Source: Curtobacterium sp. Leaf183
Lineage (GTDB): Bacteria > Actinomycetota > Actinomycetes > Actinomycetales > Microbacteriaceae
NCBI RefSeq assembly: GCF_001424385.1
Contig: NZ_LMPO01000009.1
Coordinates: 206,980 to 240,862, forward strand
Length of the DNA: 33,883 bases
Reading direction: 5' to 3'
Within the stretch, counting starts at the first letter, position 1; each line of letters begins with the position of its first letter. The notes beneath the pieces are model-generated. The model was given only the letters and a program-made list of their open reading frames with translations, was not told the DNA's origin and searched no databases. Below are positions 17,689 to 26,039 of this stretch, one piece after another. The position numbers were made by a program, and so were the translations under genes.

Positions 17689-18147
17689 GTGACCGCCCAG
17701 CCCGGCCTGCGCCGAACCTCCCGCATCCTGCTGCTCGACCCCGAGGGCCGGGTGTTCCTGATGGACACCAACGCGCCGTCGAGCGACGGGTTCCACCGCT
17801 GGCTCACGCCGGGCGGGGGCGTGGACCCGGGGGAGTCCCACCGGGACGCAGCGGTCCGCGAGCTCCGCGAGGAGACGGGCATTGTGATCGACGACCCGGG
17901 GGAGCCCGTCTGGTCCTGGGACTTCGACGTCAGCTGGGACCAGGCCGACCACGACCGCGGCCACTCCGAGTTCTACGTGGTCCGCACCGACGGGTTCGTG
18001 CTGTCGGACGCCGAGTGGACGGACGACGAGCGCGTCGACATCCTCGACTCGCGGTGGTGGAGCGCCGATGAGCTCGAGGCCACCGACGAGCCGTTCGAAC
18101 CGCCGGAGCTGCCTGCGCTGGTGCGGCAGGTCACTCGCGTGGTGTGA
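17689..18147 (+). CDS. Nudix hydrolase
   Basis: A 152-residue cytoplasmic pyrophosphohydrolase. The complete Nudix box (G-x5-E-x7-REUxEExGU) is seen as GGGVDPGESHRDAAVRELREETGI at about residues 43-66, with the catalytic REEET-type glutamates intact. Upstream, RTSRILLLDPEGRVFLM and HRWLTPGGG are typical of the MutT-like fold. Residues such as WSWDFDVSWDQADHDRGHSEFY suggest a member acting on nucleotide or nucleotide-sugar diphosphates, but the substrate is not predictable. The GTG start is 7 nt after a -10-like box, so the message is probably leaderless. The 3' end overlaps the 3' end of the opposite-strand VOC gene by 17 bp. Confidence 0.92.
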   Translation: MTAQPGLRRTSRILLLDPEGRVFLMDTNAPSSDGFHRWLTPGGGVDPGESHRDAAVRELREETGIVIDDPGEPVWSWDFDVSWDQADHDRGHSEFYVVRTDGFVLSDAEWTDDERVDILDSRWWSADELEATDEPFEPPELPALVRQVTRVV

Positions 18148-18523
18148 GGACGCAGAACTCGTTGCCCTCGGGGTCGGCGAGCACCACCCACGGTGCGTCC
18201 GCCTGACCCACGTCGACCCGGGTCGCGCCGCGGGCGACGAGTGCGTCGACCTGTCCCTGGTGGTCGTCGTCGGGGGCCGGCGCGAGGTCGATGTGCAGGC
18301 GGTTCTTCACGGACTTGGCCTCGGGCACCGGGACGAACACCCACCCCTGGGGCAGCTGCTCGCGCGGGACCGTCCCCTCGAGCGCCTCGGAGCCCGGGGG
18401 AGCGATGACGACCTCGTCGTCGGCCTCGAACACCACGGGCCAGGCCAGGGTGTCGGCCCACCACCGCGCCAGTGCGCGCGGGTCGTGGCTGTCGATGACG
18501 ATCGAGTACCAGCGGAGTGCCAT
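18131..18523 (-). CDS. VOC-family (glyoxalase/bleomycin-resistance-like) protein
   Basis: A 130-residue protein of the vicinal oxygen chelate fold. It opens with MALRWYSIVIDSHDPRALARWWADTLAWPVVFE, the standard beta-alpha-beta start, and closes with GQADAPWVVLADPEGNEFCVLTPRE, the usual final metal-ligand region (E of NEFCVL). KNRLHIDLAPAPDDD supplies a histidine at the other ligand position (LHIDL). This glyoxalase-like subclass is common in Actinobacteria and its substrate is mostly unknown. The ATG at 18523 lies 7 nt after a minus-strand CATACT box, implying a leaderless message. The stop lies inside the Nudix gene end (17-bp convergent overlap). Confidence 0.87.
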   Translation of the reverse strand: MALRWYSIVIDSHDPRALARWWADTLAWPVVFEADDEVVIAPPGSEALEGTVPREQLPQGWVFVPVPEAKSVKNRLHIDLAPAPDDDHQGQVDALVARGATRVDVGQADAPWVVLADPEGNEFCVLTPRE

Positions 18524-18530
18524 GCCGGTC

Positions 18531-18536
18531 AGTATG
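18531..18536 (-). promoter_or_regulatory. -10 box, leaderless promoter of the VOC gene
   Basis: CATACT on the minus strand, ending 7 nt before the ATG at 18523. It diverges from the UvrA-like promoter about 50 bp away. Confidence 0.45.
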
Positions 18537-18588
18537 GCCGTTCTCCACGGGTCCTGTCCGGGTCTTCTGCCGGGTCGGTACTCGTCGG

Positions 18589-18594
18589 TACCCT
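18589..18594 (+). promoter_or_regulatory. -10 box, leaderless promoter of the UvrA-like gene
   Basis: TACCCT ends 7 nt before the ATG at 18602; no ribosome site between. Confidence 0.5.
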
Positions 18595-18601
18595 GAGCGG
18601 C

Positions 18602-20968
<2,367 letters not shown>

Positions 20969-20988
20969 GCCGGACGACGACGACATCC

Positions 20989-21033
20989 GGTCAAGACGGC
21001 CCAGGTCAGCACGACCCAGGTCACCGCGACCCA
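20989..21033. repeat. Three tandem 15-bp units at the UvrA-like/aroE junction
   Basis: Units GGTCAAGACGGCCCA (20989), GGTCAGCACGACCCA (21004) and GGTCACCGCGACCCA (21019) stand head to tail. They begin 20 bp after the UvrA-like stop, and the third unit contains the aroE stop codon and its last codons. This small minisatellite may move the aroE stop between strains. No clear terminator hairpin is seen in this convergent gap. Confidence 0.7.
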
Positions 21034-21884
21034 GCGATCCGTCCGTCGCGGAGGAACCCGATGAAGTCGACGCGGACCCGGTCGAGGTCGGGGGAGCGGC
21101 CGGTGATCTCCCGGATGCTCGCCACCGCCTGGCCGACGGCCATCCAGCCGCCGTCAACGGTCCTCCGGCCGGCGGCCCGGGCGGCGCGCAGCAACGGCGT
21201 GTCGATCGGGAAGTAGACGGCGTCCGCGACCCAGGCCTGGGCAGGCAGCACCGACGGATCGAACGCGGCGCGTCCGTCGTCGTTCATGCCGAGGGGAGTG
21301 GCGTTGACGGCGCCGTCCGCCTGTGCAAGCACCGACGGCACGTCGTCGAGGGCGACGGTGTCGACCACGTCCGATCCCAGCGACACCCGGAGTCCTTCGG
21401 CCCGGTCGGCGTCTGCATCGACGATCGTCAACCGCGCGACGCCGAGTGACACCAGCGCGTACGCGATCGCCGCGCCGGCTCCGCCCGCGCCGAACTGCAC
21501 CACGGCGGCACCGGCGACACTGCCCGGACCCCGCTCGATCGCGATCCGGAAGCCGAGCCAGTCGGTGTTGTGCCCGATCCGGCGGCCGTCACGGAAGACG
21601 ACGAGGTTCACCGCGCCGATGCGCGCAGCGTCCGGGTCGAGCTCGTCGAGCAGCGGCATCACGGCCTGTTTGCAAGGGTGCGTCACATTGACGGCGGCGA
21701 AGCCCTGCGCCTGCACCTCGTCGAGCACAGCCGGCAGATCGGTCGCCGGGCGCCCGAGCGCATCGAGGTCGAGGAGCCGGTACTCCGAGTCGAGGCCGAG
21801 GCGGGCGCCCTCCGTCTCGTGCATCAGCGGCGTGAGCGACCTGCTGAGTCCCGAACCGATCAACCCAACGAGCACGCGTTCCAC
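21021..21884 (-). CDS. Shikimate (or quinate/shikimate) dehydrogenase-like protein
   Basis: A 287-residue oxidoreductase of the AroE/YdiB/QsuD family, which reduces dehydroshikimate or oxidises shikimate/quinate. The N-terminal substrate domain shows GLIGSGLSRSLTPLMHETEG (the S-x-S loop that binds the substrate carboxylate) and AAVNVTHPCKQAVMPLLDEL, with the catalytic lysine in THPCK. GHNTDWLGF supplies the conserved N-T-D. The nucleotide domain contains VQFGAGGAGAAIAYAL, then IVDADADRAEGL: an acidic residue after the second strand favours NAD over NADP. NATPLGM and DAVYFPIDTPLL are also characteristic. The NVTHPCK form and NAD-type pocket point to a catabolic quinate/shikimate-type enzyme rather than housekeeping AroE, but this is inference. 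The GTG at 21884 follows a TATCGT box by 8 nt. Confidence 0.87.
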   Translation of the reverse strand: MERVLVGLIGSGLSRSLTPLMHETEGARLGLDSEYRLLDLDALGRPATDLPAVLDEVQAQGFAAVNVTHPCKQAVMPLLDELDPDAARIGAVNLVVFRDGRRIGHNTDWLGFRIAIERGPGSVAGAAVVQFGAGGAGAAIAYALVSLGVARLTIVDADADRAEGLRVSLGSDVVDTVALDDVPSVLAQADGAVNATPLGMNDDGRAAFDPSVLPAQAWVADAVYFPIDTPLLRAARAAGRRTVDGGWMAVGQAVASIREITGRSPDLDRVRVDFIGFLRDGRIAGSR

Positions 21885-21892
21885 GGTGCTCG

Positions 21893-21898
21893 ACGATA
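21893..21898 (-). promoter_or_regulatory. -10 box, leaderless promoter of the shikimate dehydrogenase-like gene
   Basis: TATCGT on the minus strand ends 8 nt before the GTG start at 21884. Confidence 0.5.
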
Positions 21899-21926
21899 GC
21901 GCCGTTCCCCTTGGCCCGGCCCGCGG

Positions 21927-21971
21927 CGGACGGGAGGCTCGGTGGCGGTCGGCTGTCGAGCCTCCAGACCG
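21927..21971. repeat. Imperfect GGGAGGCTCGGTG-family hairpin in a divergent promoter region
   Basis: Arms CGGACGGGAGGCTCG (21927-21941) and its near complement at 21957-21971 match at 13 of 15 positions. Unlike the other family members it lies between divergent genes, where a terminator is not expected, so it may have another role or be a relic of insertion. Confidence 0.55.
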
Positions 21972-22040
21972 GTGGTTGGGGCATCCACGGCACGTGGTGC
22001 GCCACACGGAAGACCTGCGACGCACCCAGACTGGCGCGCG

Positions 22041-22046
22041 TAGCGT
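22041..22046 (+). promoter_or_regulatory. -10 box, leaderless promoter of the 50-aa acidic protein gene
   Basis: TAGCGT ends 7 nt before the ATG at 22054. Confidence 0.5.
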
Positions 22047-22053
22047 CCGGCGC

Positions 22054-22206
22054 ATGAGCTACAGCCAGCCAGACCCAGCCGAGGAAACCACGCAGAGCGC
22101 AGCTCCCGAGCAGCCGGACACCGACACTGACGCGGTGGAGGAAGACGGCCGCGAGGACGCGGCGCTGGAGATCGACGCGGACGACGTGCCGACCTCCGAC
22201 GCCTGA
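22054..22206 (+). CDS. Small acidic hypothetical protein (50 aa)
   Basis: I do not recognise a family. The 50 residues are strongly acidic: MSYSQPDPAEETTQ is followed by runs such as DTDTDAVEEDGRED and EIDADDVPTSDA. No hydrophobic segment, cysteine or aromatic core is present beyond one Tyr, so it is probably intrinsically disordered. It is supported as a real gene by a -10-like box 7 nt before the ATG and by a perfect 19-bp-stem terminator 24 bp after the stop, which together make a self-contained transcription unit. An acidic disordered protein of this size could act as a binding partner or a DNA mimic, but nothing in the sequence shows that. Confidence 0.65.
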   Translation: MSYSQPDPAEETTQSAAPEQPDTDTDAVEEDGREDAALEIDADDVPTSDA

Positions 22207-22229
22207 GCGGTTCGCTCCGCACCGAACCA

Positions 22230-22277
22230 CGAGACGGACACAGCACCGCGAAGTCGCACGGTGCTGTGTCCGTCTCG
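22230..22277 (+). terminator. Intrinsic terminator hairpin after the acidic small protein
   Basis: A perfect 19-bp stem (CGAGACGGACACAGCACCG at 22230-22248; complement at 22259-22277) with a 10-nt loop CGAAGTCGCA. It begins 24 bp after the TGA at 22204-22206. The sequence is unrelated to the GGGAGGC hairpin family. Confidence 0.85.
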
Positions 22278-22323
22278 CAGTTCCGGAGCCGCCTGGTGTC
22301 AGCGCCGTCGGAAGACACGCGCG

Positions 22324-22351
22324 AGCGCCGATAATGCCTATTATGTCAGCT
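22324..22351. other. dif: Candidate dif site (XerC/XerD chromosome dimer resolution site)
   Basis: A 28-bp AT-rich island in otherwise about 70% GC DNA. It splits as AGCGCCGATAA (left, XerC-type arm), TGCCTA (6-bp centre) and TTATGTCAGCT (right, XerD-type arm), the exact 11-6-11 layout of dif. The right arm keeps TTATGT as in the Escherichia coli arm TTATGTTAAAT, and the left keeps GATAA as in actinobacterial dif sites, which from memory read near RCCGATAA and TTATGTCAACT. The inner ATAAT and ATTAT are inverted repeats. It is intergenic, between a terminator and a small ORF. Genes to its left are 15:5 in favour of the + strand, those to its right 6:7, as expected when crossing from one replication arm to the other. 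Confidence 0.75.
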
Positions 22352-22424
22352 CGAATGAGTCCGACGGTCCCCGAAGCCGCCCAGCGGTGGACATCACACC
22401 CCGAATTGCCTCAGCGATGCTCCC

Positions 22425-22430
22425 TACCGT
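22425..22430 (+). promoter_or_regulatory. Possible -10 box of the 73-aa ORF
   Basis: TACCGT ends 6 nt before the ATG at 22437, the same geometry as other leaderless genes in the window. Confidence 0.4.
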
Positions 22431-22436
22431 CAGAGC

Positions 22437-22658
22437 ATGATCATCGCGAACATCCTGATCCCCGTGGCCCTCTCCGTTGCGACCCTGGGTCTGTCCGACC
22501 CGGCGATCGACACGGCGGGCGCCCCCGAACCGGTCCTGGTTCCCACCGCTCGCGTGCAGATCGCCGACGGTGCCCCCGCCATCACCAATGAGTCGGTCTG
22601 GTTCAGTGCCGGAATCCCGACGGCCGCCGGCAACTGTGACGACACGAACGTAGAATGA
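22437..22658 (+). CDS. Small hypothetical protein (73 aa)
   Basis: Not recognised. It begins with a hydrophobic stretch, MIIANILIPVALSVATLGL (1-19), which could be a signal peptide without a basic N-region, followed by a Pro/Ala-rich part and a single cysteine near the end (GNCDDTNVE). Support comes from the -10-like box 6 nt before the ATG and from filling the space between the dif-like site and the next gene; the base composition is less GC-biased than its neighbours. It converges with the pentapeptide gene, with 7 bp between stops. It could be a spurious or recently acquired ORF. Confidence 0.45.
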   Translation: MIIANILIPVALSVATLGLSDPAIDTAGAPEPVLVPTARVQIADGAPAITNESVWFSAGIPTAAGNCDDTNVE

Positions 22659-22665
22659 CCATACC

Positions 22666-23523
22666 TCACGTTCTGCGTGACCAGTGCGACGGGCGCGCGA
22701 ACCCGGCCGACAGCCGCGTCCGGTCGTCGCCGCGCGCGCTGTTCACCTGCGGCTGCGTCAGGTAGACCGCGTCGGTCAGGTCCGCTCCGGACAGATCTGC
22801 ACCGCGCAGATCGACGCCGAGCAGGTCGCAGCGCGACAGTTCGGCGTCTCGGAGGTCAGCGCCCAGCGCCACGCTCCCCCGCAGGGTCTGCCCACGCAGA
22901 TCCACACCACGCAGGTCGGCGCCGGCCAGGTCACTCCCCGGCCCACGGACGCCGCGCCCCGAGTCCAGCGGCGTGACGCGACCGACCTCCGCGCGGGCGA
23001 TCTCGCTGGCGCTGACCAGTAGGTCACGACACGCGTCGTACTCCGCGTCGACGTCGACCGCCAGCACCGTCGCCGGGTCAGCGTCGCTCAGCTCCTTGAC
23101 GCGGGTGAACGCCGCGGTCCATGGTGCCGGGTCGCGCGACCCCGTCACGAGACCGATCGCCTCGTCGAGGTACCACAGCAGTTCGTGCAGCCGTCGGACG
23201 ACCGGGAACACCGCGAACATCTCGGCACGGGTCCCCGGGTCGTCGCGCCAGGAGCGTCCGGCGAACGTGGACCGCGACACCTTCTGCCCCGCACCGAAGC
23301 AGTCGAACACGGTGCACCCGGCGAAGCCCCGGTCGCGCAGATGCGGGTGGATCCGGCAGCCGTCCTGGTCGTCGAGGTTCGTGCACGGCTCCCCCGCGTC
23401 CTTGTCGAACGGGAAGTCCGCCGACTTCGCGAACGCCAACGCCACGCAGCACAGCCCGAAGCAGTCGGCGCAGTCCGCGCCGAGGTCCTCACGTCGGCCG
23501 AGCTCGACCCGGGTCCGAGTCAC
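22666..23523 (-). CDS. Cysteine-rich (YkgJ-like) protein with C-terminal pentapeptide repeats
   Basis: A 285-residue two-part protein. Residues about 15-75 are cysteine-rich: DCADCFGLCC, EPCTNLDDQDGCRIHPHLRDRGFAGC, and TVFDCFGAG. The spacing suggests a bound metal or iron-sulfur centre, as in YkgJ-type CxxCxxxCC proteins. A helical middle section (about 75-205) includes RSWRDDPGTRAEMFAVFPVVRRLHELLWYLDEAI. The C-terminal part (about 210-270) is a pentapeptide-repeat helix with A(D/E)LRG-type units: SDLAGADLRGVDLRG, ALGADLRDAEL, GVDLRGADLSGADLTDA. Such right-handed quadrilateral helices can mimic DNA, for example in gyrase-protecting proteins, but this is not shown here. The GTG start overlaps the dehydrogenase stop by 4 nt, so the two are co-translated. 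Confidence 0.85.
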   Translation of the reverse strand: MTRTRVELGRREDLGADCADCFGLCCVALAFAKSADFPFDKDAGEPCTNLDDQDGCRIHPHLRDRGFAGCTVFDCFGAGQKVSRSTFAGRSWRDDPGTRAEMFAVFPVVRRLHELLWYLDEAIGLVTGSRDPAPWTAAFTRVKELSDADPATVLAVDVDAEYDACRDLLVSASEIARAEVGRVTPLDSGRGVRGPGSDLAGADLRGVDLRGQTLRGSVALGADLRDAELSRCDLLGVDLRGADLSGADLTDAVYLTQPQVNSARGDDRTRLSAGFARPSHWSRRT

Positions 23524-24566
23524 GACGTCACGACGTCCAGCACGGCGACGGTCATGCCGGCAACGGTCGCAGGTCGGTCCATCGCCTGCAGCGCGGCGGG
23601 CAGCTCGTCGAAGGTGATCGTCTGCCCGATCGTTGCGTCGAGCCGGAGCCGACCGGCGACGATGTCGTCGAGCATGGCGGCGTACTCCCCCACCGAGATG
23701 CCGTGGCTGCCGAGCAGCTCGAGCTCCTCGCCGATGACGCGGCCCATCGGGATCGCCGGGACGGCCTCGTCGTCGAGCAGCAGTCCGACCTGGACGTGCC
23801 GGCCTCGGGGGCGGAGCGTGGCCACGGCGGTGACCGAGGTGGCACGGCTGCCGAAGGCGTCGACGGAGACGTGGGCGCCGCCACCGGTCAGCCGCCGGAC
23901 CTCGTCGACGGCGTCCGGCCCCGACACGACCGTCGTCGCCCCCAGCGTCCGGGCACGCTCGAGTGCCCCGGGCGACACGTCGACCGCGATCACGTGTGCG
24001 CCGGCCGCGACGGCGACGATGATCGCCGACAGCCCGACTCCGCCGCACCCGACCACGACGACGTGCTCCCCCGCGGCGACGCGACCCCGGGCGTGCAGCG
24101 CGTGGTACGCCGTGCCGAAGCGGCAGCCCAGCCCGGCCGCGTCGACGAACGGCACGGCGTCGGGCAGCGTGACGAGGTTGACGTCGGCGTGCGGGACGAC
24201 GAGCTCCTCGGCGAACGAGCCCGGGAGCGTGAAGCCCGGCTGCTGCTGTCGGATGCACACCTGGGTGGCACCGGACCGGCACTCGTCGCACGCCCCGCAG
24301 GCGAAGACGAACGGCGCGGTGACCCGGTCCCCCACCGCGTGTGCGCGGACGGCGTCGCCGACGGCGATCACGGTCCCGGCGAACTCGTGCCCTGGCACGT
24401 GCGGCAGGTGGACCGAGTCGTCGTGTCCACGCCACGCGTGCCAGTCGCTCCGGCAGACACCGGTCGCTGCGACACGCACGACCACGCCGTCCACCGGACA
24501 GTCGGGCCGGTCGAGCTCGACGACCCGGGGGACGGCACCGAACTCGGAGTAGCTGACGGCACGCAT
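23520..24566 (-). CDS. Zinc-dependent alcohol dehydrogenase (MDR family)
   Basis: A 348-residue medium-chain dehydrogenase/reductase. Catalytic zinc ligands appear as C38 in TGVCRSDWHAW and in GHEFAGTV (GHE motif, about residue 61). The structural zinc set is CGACDECRSGATQVC (about 88-102). The nucleotide-binding motif VVGCGGVGLSAIIVA lies at about 165-180, with D after the second strand in VIAVDVSP, which suggests NAD(H). The start ATG at 24566 was chosen because the family's N-terminus (MRAVSYSEFG) begins there; longer frames are not conserved-looking. A CAGGAT box ends 6 nt upstream on the minus strand. The oxidised alcohol is unknown. It is coupled to the Cys-rich pentapeptide gene (GTGA overlap) and divergent from copC. 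Confidence 0.9.
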   Translation of the reverse strand: MRAVSYSEFGAVPRVVELDRPDCPVDGVVVRVAATGVCRSDWHAWRGHDDSVHLPHVPGHEFAGTVIAVGDAVRAHAVGDRVTAPFVFACGACDECRSGATQVCIRQQQPGFTLPGSFAEELVVPHADVNLVTLPDAVPFVDAAGLGCRFGTAYHALHARGRVAAGEHVVVVGCGGVGLSAIIVAVAAGAHVIAVDVSPGALERARTLGATTVVSGPDAVDEVRRLTGGGAHVSVDAFGSRATSVTAVATLRPRGRHVQVGLLLDDEAVPAIPMGRVIGEELELLGSHGISVGEYAAMLDDIVAGRLRLDATIGQTITFDELPAALQAMDRPATVAGMTVAVLDVVTS

Positions 24567-24572
24567 CCGGTC

Positions 24573-24578
24573 ATCCTG
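24573..24578 (-). promoter_or_regulatory. -10 box, leaderless promoter of the alcohol dehydrogenase operon
   Basis: CAGGAT on the minus strand ends 6 nt before the ATG at 24566. Confidence 0.5.
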
Positions 24579-24622
24579 CCACCGATGGCGAGCACGTCGG
24601 GCCGACCAGGGCCGGTGCCCCG

Positions 24623-24628
24623 TAGGAT
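24623..24628 (+). promoter_or_regulatory. -10 box, leaderless promoter of copC
   Basis: TAGGAT ends 6 nt before the ATG at 24635, the same arrangement and sequence as for tatC. Confidence 0.55.
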
Positions 24629-24634
24629 CCCTGC

Positions 24635-25243
24635 ATGTCCTCCACCGCGGTCCGCCGCAGCGTCCGGATGTCCCTCGTGGCGATCGTCGTGGCACTCACC
24701 AGCCTCGTCGTCGTCGACGCCGACCGTGCCGACGCGCACTCGTCCCTGGTGTCGAGCACGCCGTCCGACGGGCAGACGCTCACCGACCCGCTCGACCGCG
24801 TCGACCTGACCTTCTCCGAGGCACCGCTGACCGGGCTCGACGCCGGCCTCCGCATCGAGGTGCGCGACGCCGCCGGCCAGGACGTCTCCACGGGCGACGT
24901 CACGGTCGACGGCCTGACGATGTCGAAGGCGGTGGAGCCCACGAACGGGTCGTACACGATGCTCTGGCGGTACGTCTCCCCCGACGGGCACCCGATCACC
25001 GGCGAGCTCGCCTTCACGGTCGACCTGCCGGCCAGCACACCGACCGGGTCGCCGAGCGCGTCCACCGAGCCCGGTTCGGACGCGACCGAGATCGACGTCA
25101 CCCTCGAGGCGACAGCACCCACGGCGGGTGACGACACGCCGTCGACCTGGCCCGTCCTGGTAGCCGGTGGCGTCGGCATCGTGCTCATCGCGGCGATCCT
25201 GGTCGCCGCGTCGCGGCGCCGACGCGTCCCGACGGACGACTGA
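24635..25243 (+). CDS. CopC-domain copper-resistance/handling protein, membrane-anchored
   Basis: A 202-residue secreted protein. A signal peptide (about 1-34, RRSVRMSLVAIVVALTSLVV core) ends near ADA, so that the mature protein begins with the histidine of HSSLVSSTPSDG, the N-terminal Cu(II) ligand of CopC proteins. The second ligand region is SPDGHPITGELAF (D-x-H at about 109-111). The middle keeps VDLTFSEAP and GSYTMLWRYVSPDGHP, all diagnostic. A Ser/Thr/Pro linker (about 130-172) leads to a C-terminal membrane helix (WPVLVAGGVGIVLIAAILVAA) and a basic tail, so the domain is tethered outside the membrane. No CopD or YcnI partner is adjacent, which is unusual. The start is 6 nt after TAGGAT; a perfect hairpin follows the stop. 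Confidence 0.92.
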   Translation: MSSTAVRRSVRMSLVAIVVALTSLVVVDADRADAHSSLVSSTPSDGQTLTDPLDRVDLTFSEAPLTGLDAGLRIEVRDAAGQDVSTGDVTVDGLTMSKAVEPTNGSYTMLWRYVSPDGHPITGELAFTVDLPASTPTGSPSASTEPGSDATEIDVTLEATAPTAGDDTPSTWPVLVAGGVGIVLIAAILVAASRRRRVPTDD

Positions 25244-25272
25244 GCCGGTCCTCGGACCGCGGTCCCCCGGAC

Positions 25273-25316
25273 CGGACAGGAGGCTCGGTGCCGGCCCGCA
25301 CCGAGCCTCCTGTCCG
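25273..25316. terminator. Bidirectional terminator, perfect 19-bp stem, repeat-family member
   Basis: Left arm CGGACAGGAGGCTCGGTGC (25273-25291) is perfectly complementary to 25298-25316, with a 6-nt loop. It lies between the convergent copC and SDR genes. The core AGGAGGCTCGGTG varies from the 3001 palindrome (GGGAGGCCCGGTG) by compensated base changes on both arms, showing that pairing is maintained. Confidence 0.85.
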
Positions 25317-25344
25317 TCCGCTCCGGGCCCTGGCCGGGACGTCG

Positions 25345-26025
25345 TCAGTATGCGATCCGACCGGTCCGGTCGTGGAACTCGCCGGTGGGACCGTCCGTCC
25401 CGACCGTGGCGAGCGCGACCGTCGCGTCCGTGCCCTCCGTCACCGTCTGGTGGCCGCCGAAGCCGTTGAACTCGGTGGCGGTGTACCCGGGGTCGCTCGC
25501 GTTGACGCGGAACGTCGGCAGGTTCTTCGCGTACTGCACCGTCAGCGCGATCACGGCGGCCTTCGACGCCGCGTACGGGATCGACGGCACGTGGAACTCG
25601 TCGTGCCCGGGCGTTGTGAGCCAGCGGGCGAAGCCGACGCCCGACGCCACGTTCACCACCACGGGAGTCGCGGATGCGCGCAGCATCGGGAGTGCTGCCT
25701 GGGTGACCCGGACGATCCCGGTCACGTTCGTGTCGAGGACCGACGCCATCGCGGCGGCATCGAGGTCGTCGACGCCGAACGAGGTGCCGAGCACGCCGGC
25801 GTTGTTCACGAGCACGTCGAGCGACGGCAGCGACGCGACAGCGGCGTCGATGCTGTCCTGGTCGGTCACGTCGATCCGGACGACGTGGGCCCCGAGTGCA
25901 CGGGCTTCGTCGCCGGCGGCGGGGTCGCGCATGCCGGCGTACACGGTGTGGCCGGCCTCGATCAGGCGGCGGGTGGTCTCGAGCCCCAGGCTGCGGTTGG
26001 CTCCGGTGATGAGTGTCGTGGTCAT
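25345..26025 (-). CDS. Short-chain dehydrogenase/reductase
   Basis: A 226-residue classical SDR. TTTLITGANRSLGLETTRRL (TGxxxxxG, about 8-14) binds the cofactor; VRIDVTDQDS is the acidic turn; VLVNNAGVLG at about 76-85 is the NNAG motif. Catalytic residues are the serine in VVNVASGVG (about 130) and YAASK (about 151-155), the canonical YxxxK. The substrate is unknown. The ATG at 26025 was preferred over the GTG at 26043, because GGTGGGGA directly precedes it and CATGGT lies 6 nt upstream as a possible -10 box. It is divergent from an XRE regulator, with paired palindromes between them, so it is probably the regulator's target. Confidence 0.9.
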   Translation of the reverse strand: MTTTLITGANRSLGLETTRRLIEAGHTVYAGMRDPAAGDEARALGAHVVRIDVTDQDSIDAAVASLPSLDVLVNNAGVLGTSFGVDDLDAAAMASVLDTNVTGIVRVTQAALPMLRASATPVVVNVASGVGFARWLTTPGHDEFHVPSIPYAASKAAVIALTVQYAKNLPTFRVNASDPGYTATEFNGFGGHQTVTEGTDATVALATVGTDGPTGEFHDRTGRIAY

Positions 26026-26031
26026 GTCCCC

Positions 26032-26037
26032 ACCATG
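26032..26037 (-). promoter_or_regulatory. Possible -10 box of the SDR gene at 25345-26025
   Basis: CATGGT on the minus strand ends 6 nt before the ATG at 26025. Weak match, but the spacing equals that of the other leaderless genes. Confidence 0.35.
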
Positions 26038-26039
26038 CG

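Noticed and set aside
16258..17882. Long minus-strand open frames opposite the SDR and Nudix genes
   Set aside because: Low-complexity shadows of GC-rich coding sequence; the real products begin at 16257 (SPFH) and 16727 (NfeD).
22324..22351. The ATAAT/ATTAT palindrome as a TetR or other regulator operator
   Set aside because: It is not placed on a promoter with a regulator nearby, and the 11-6-11 match to dif over 28 bp is more specific.
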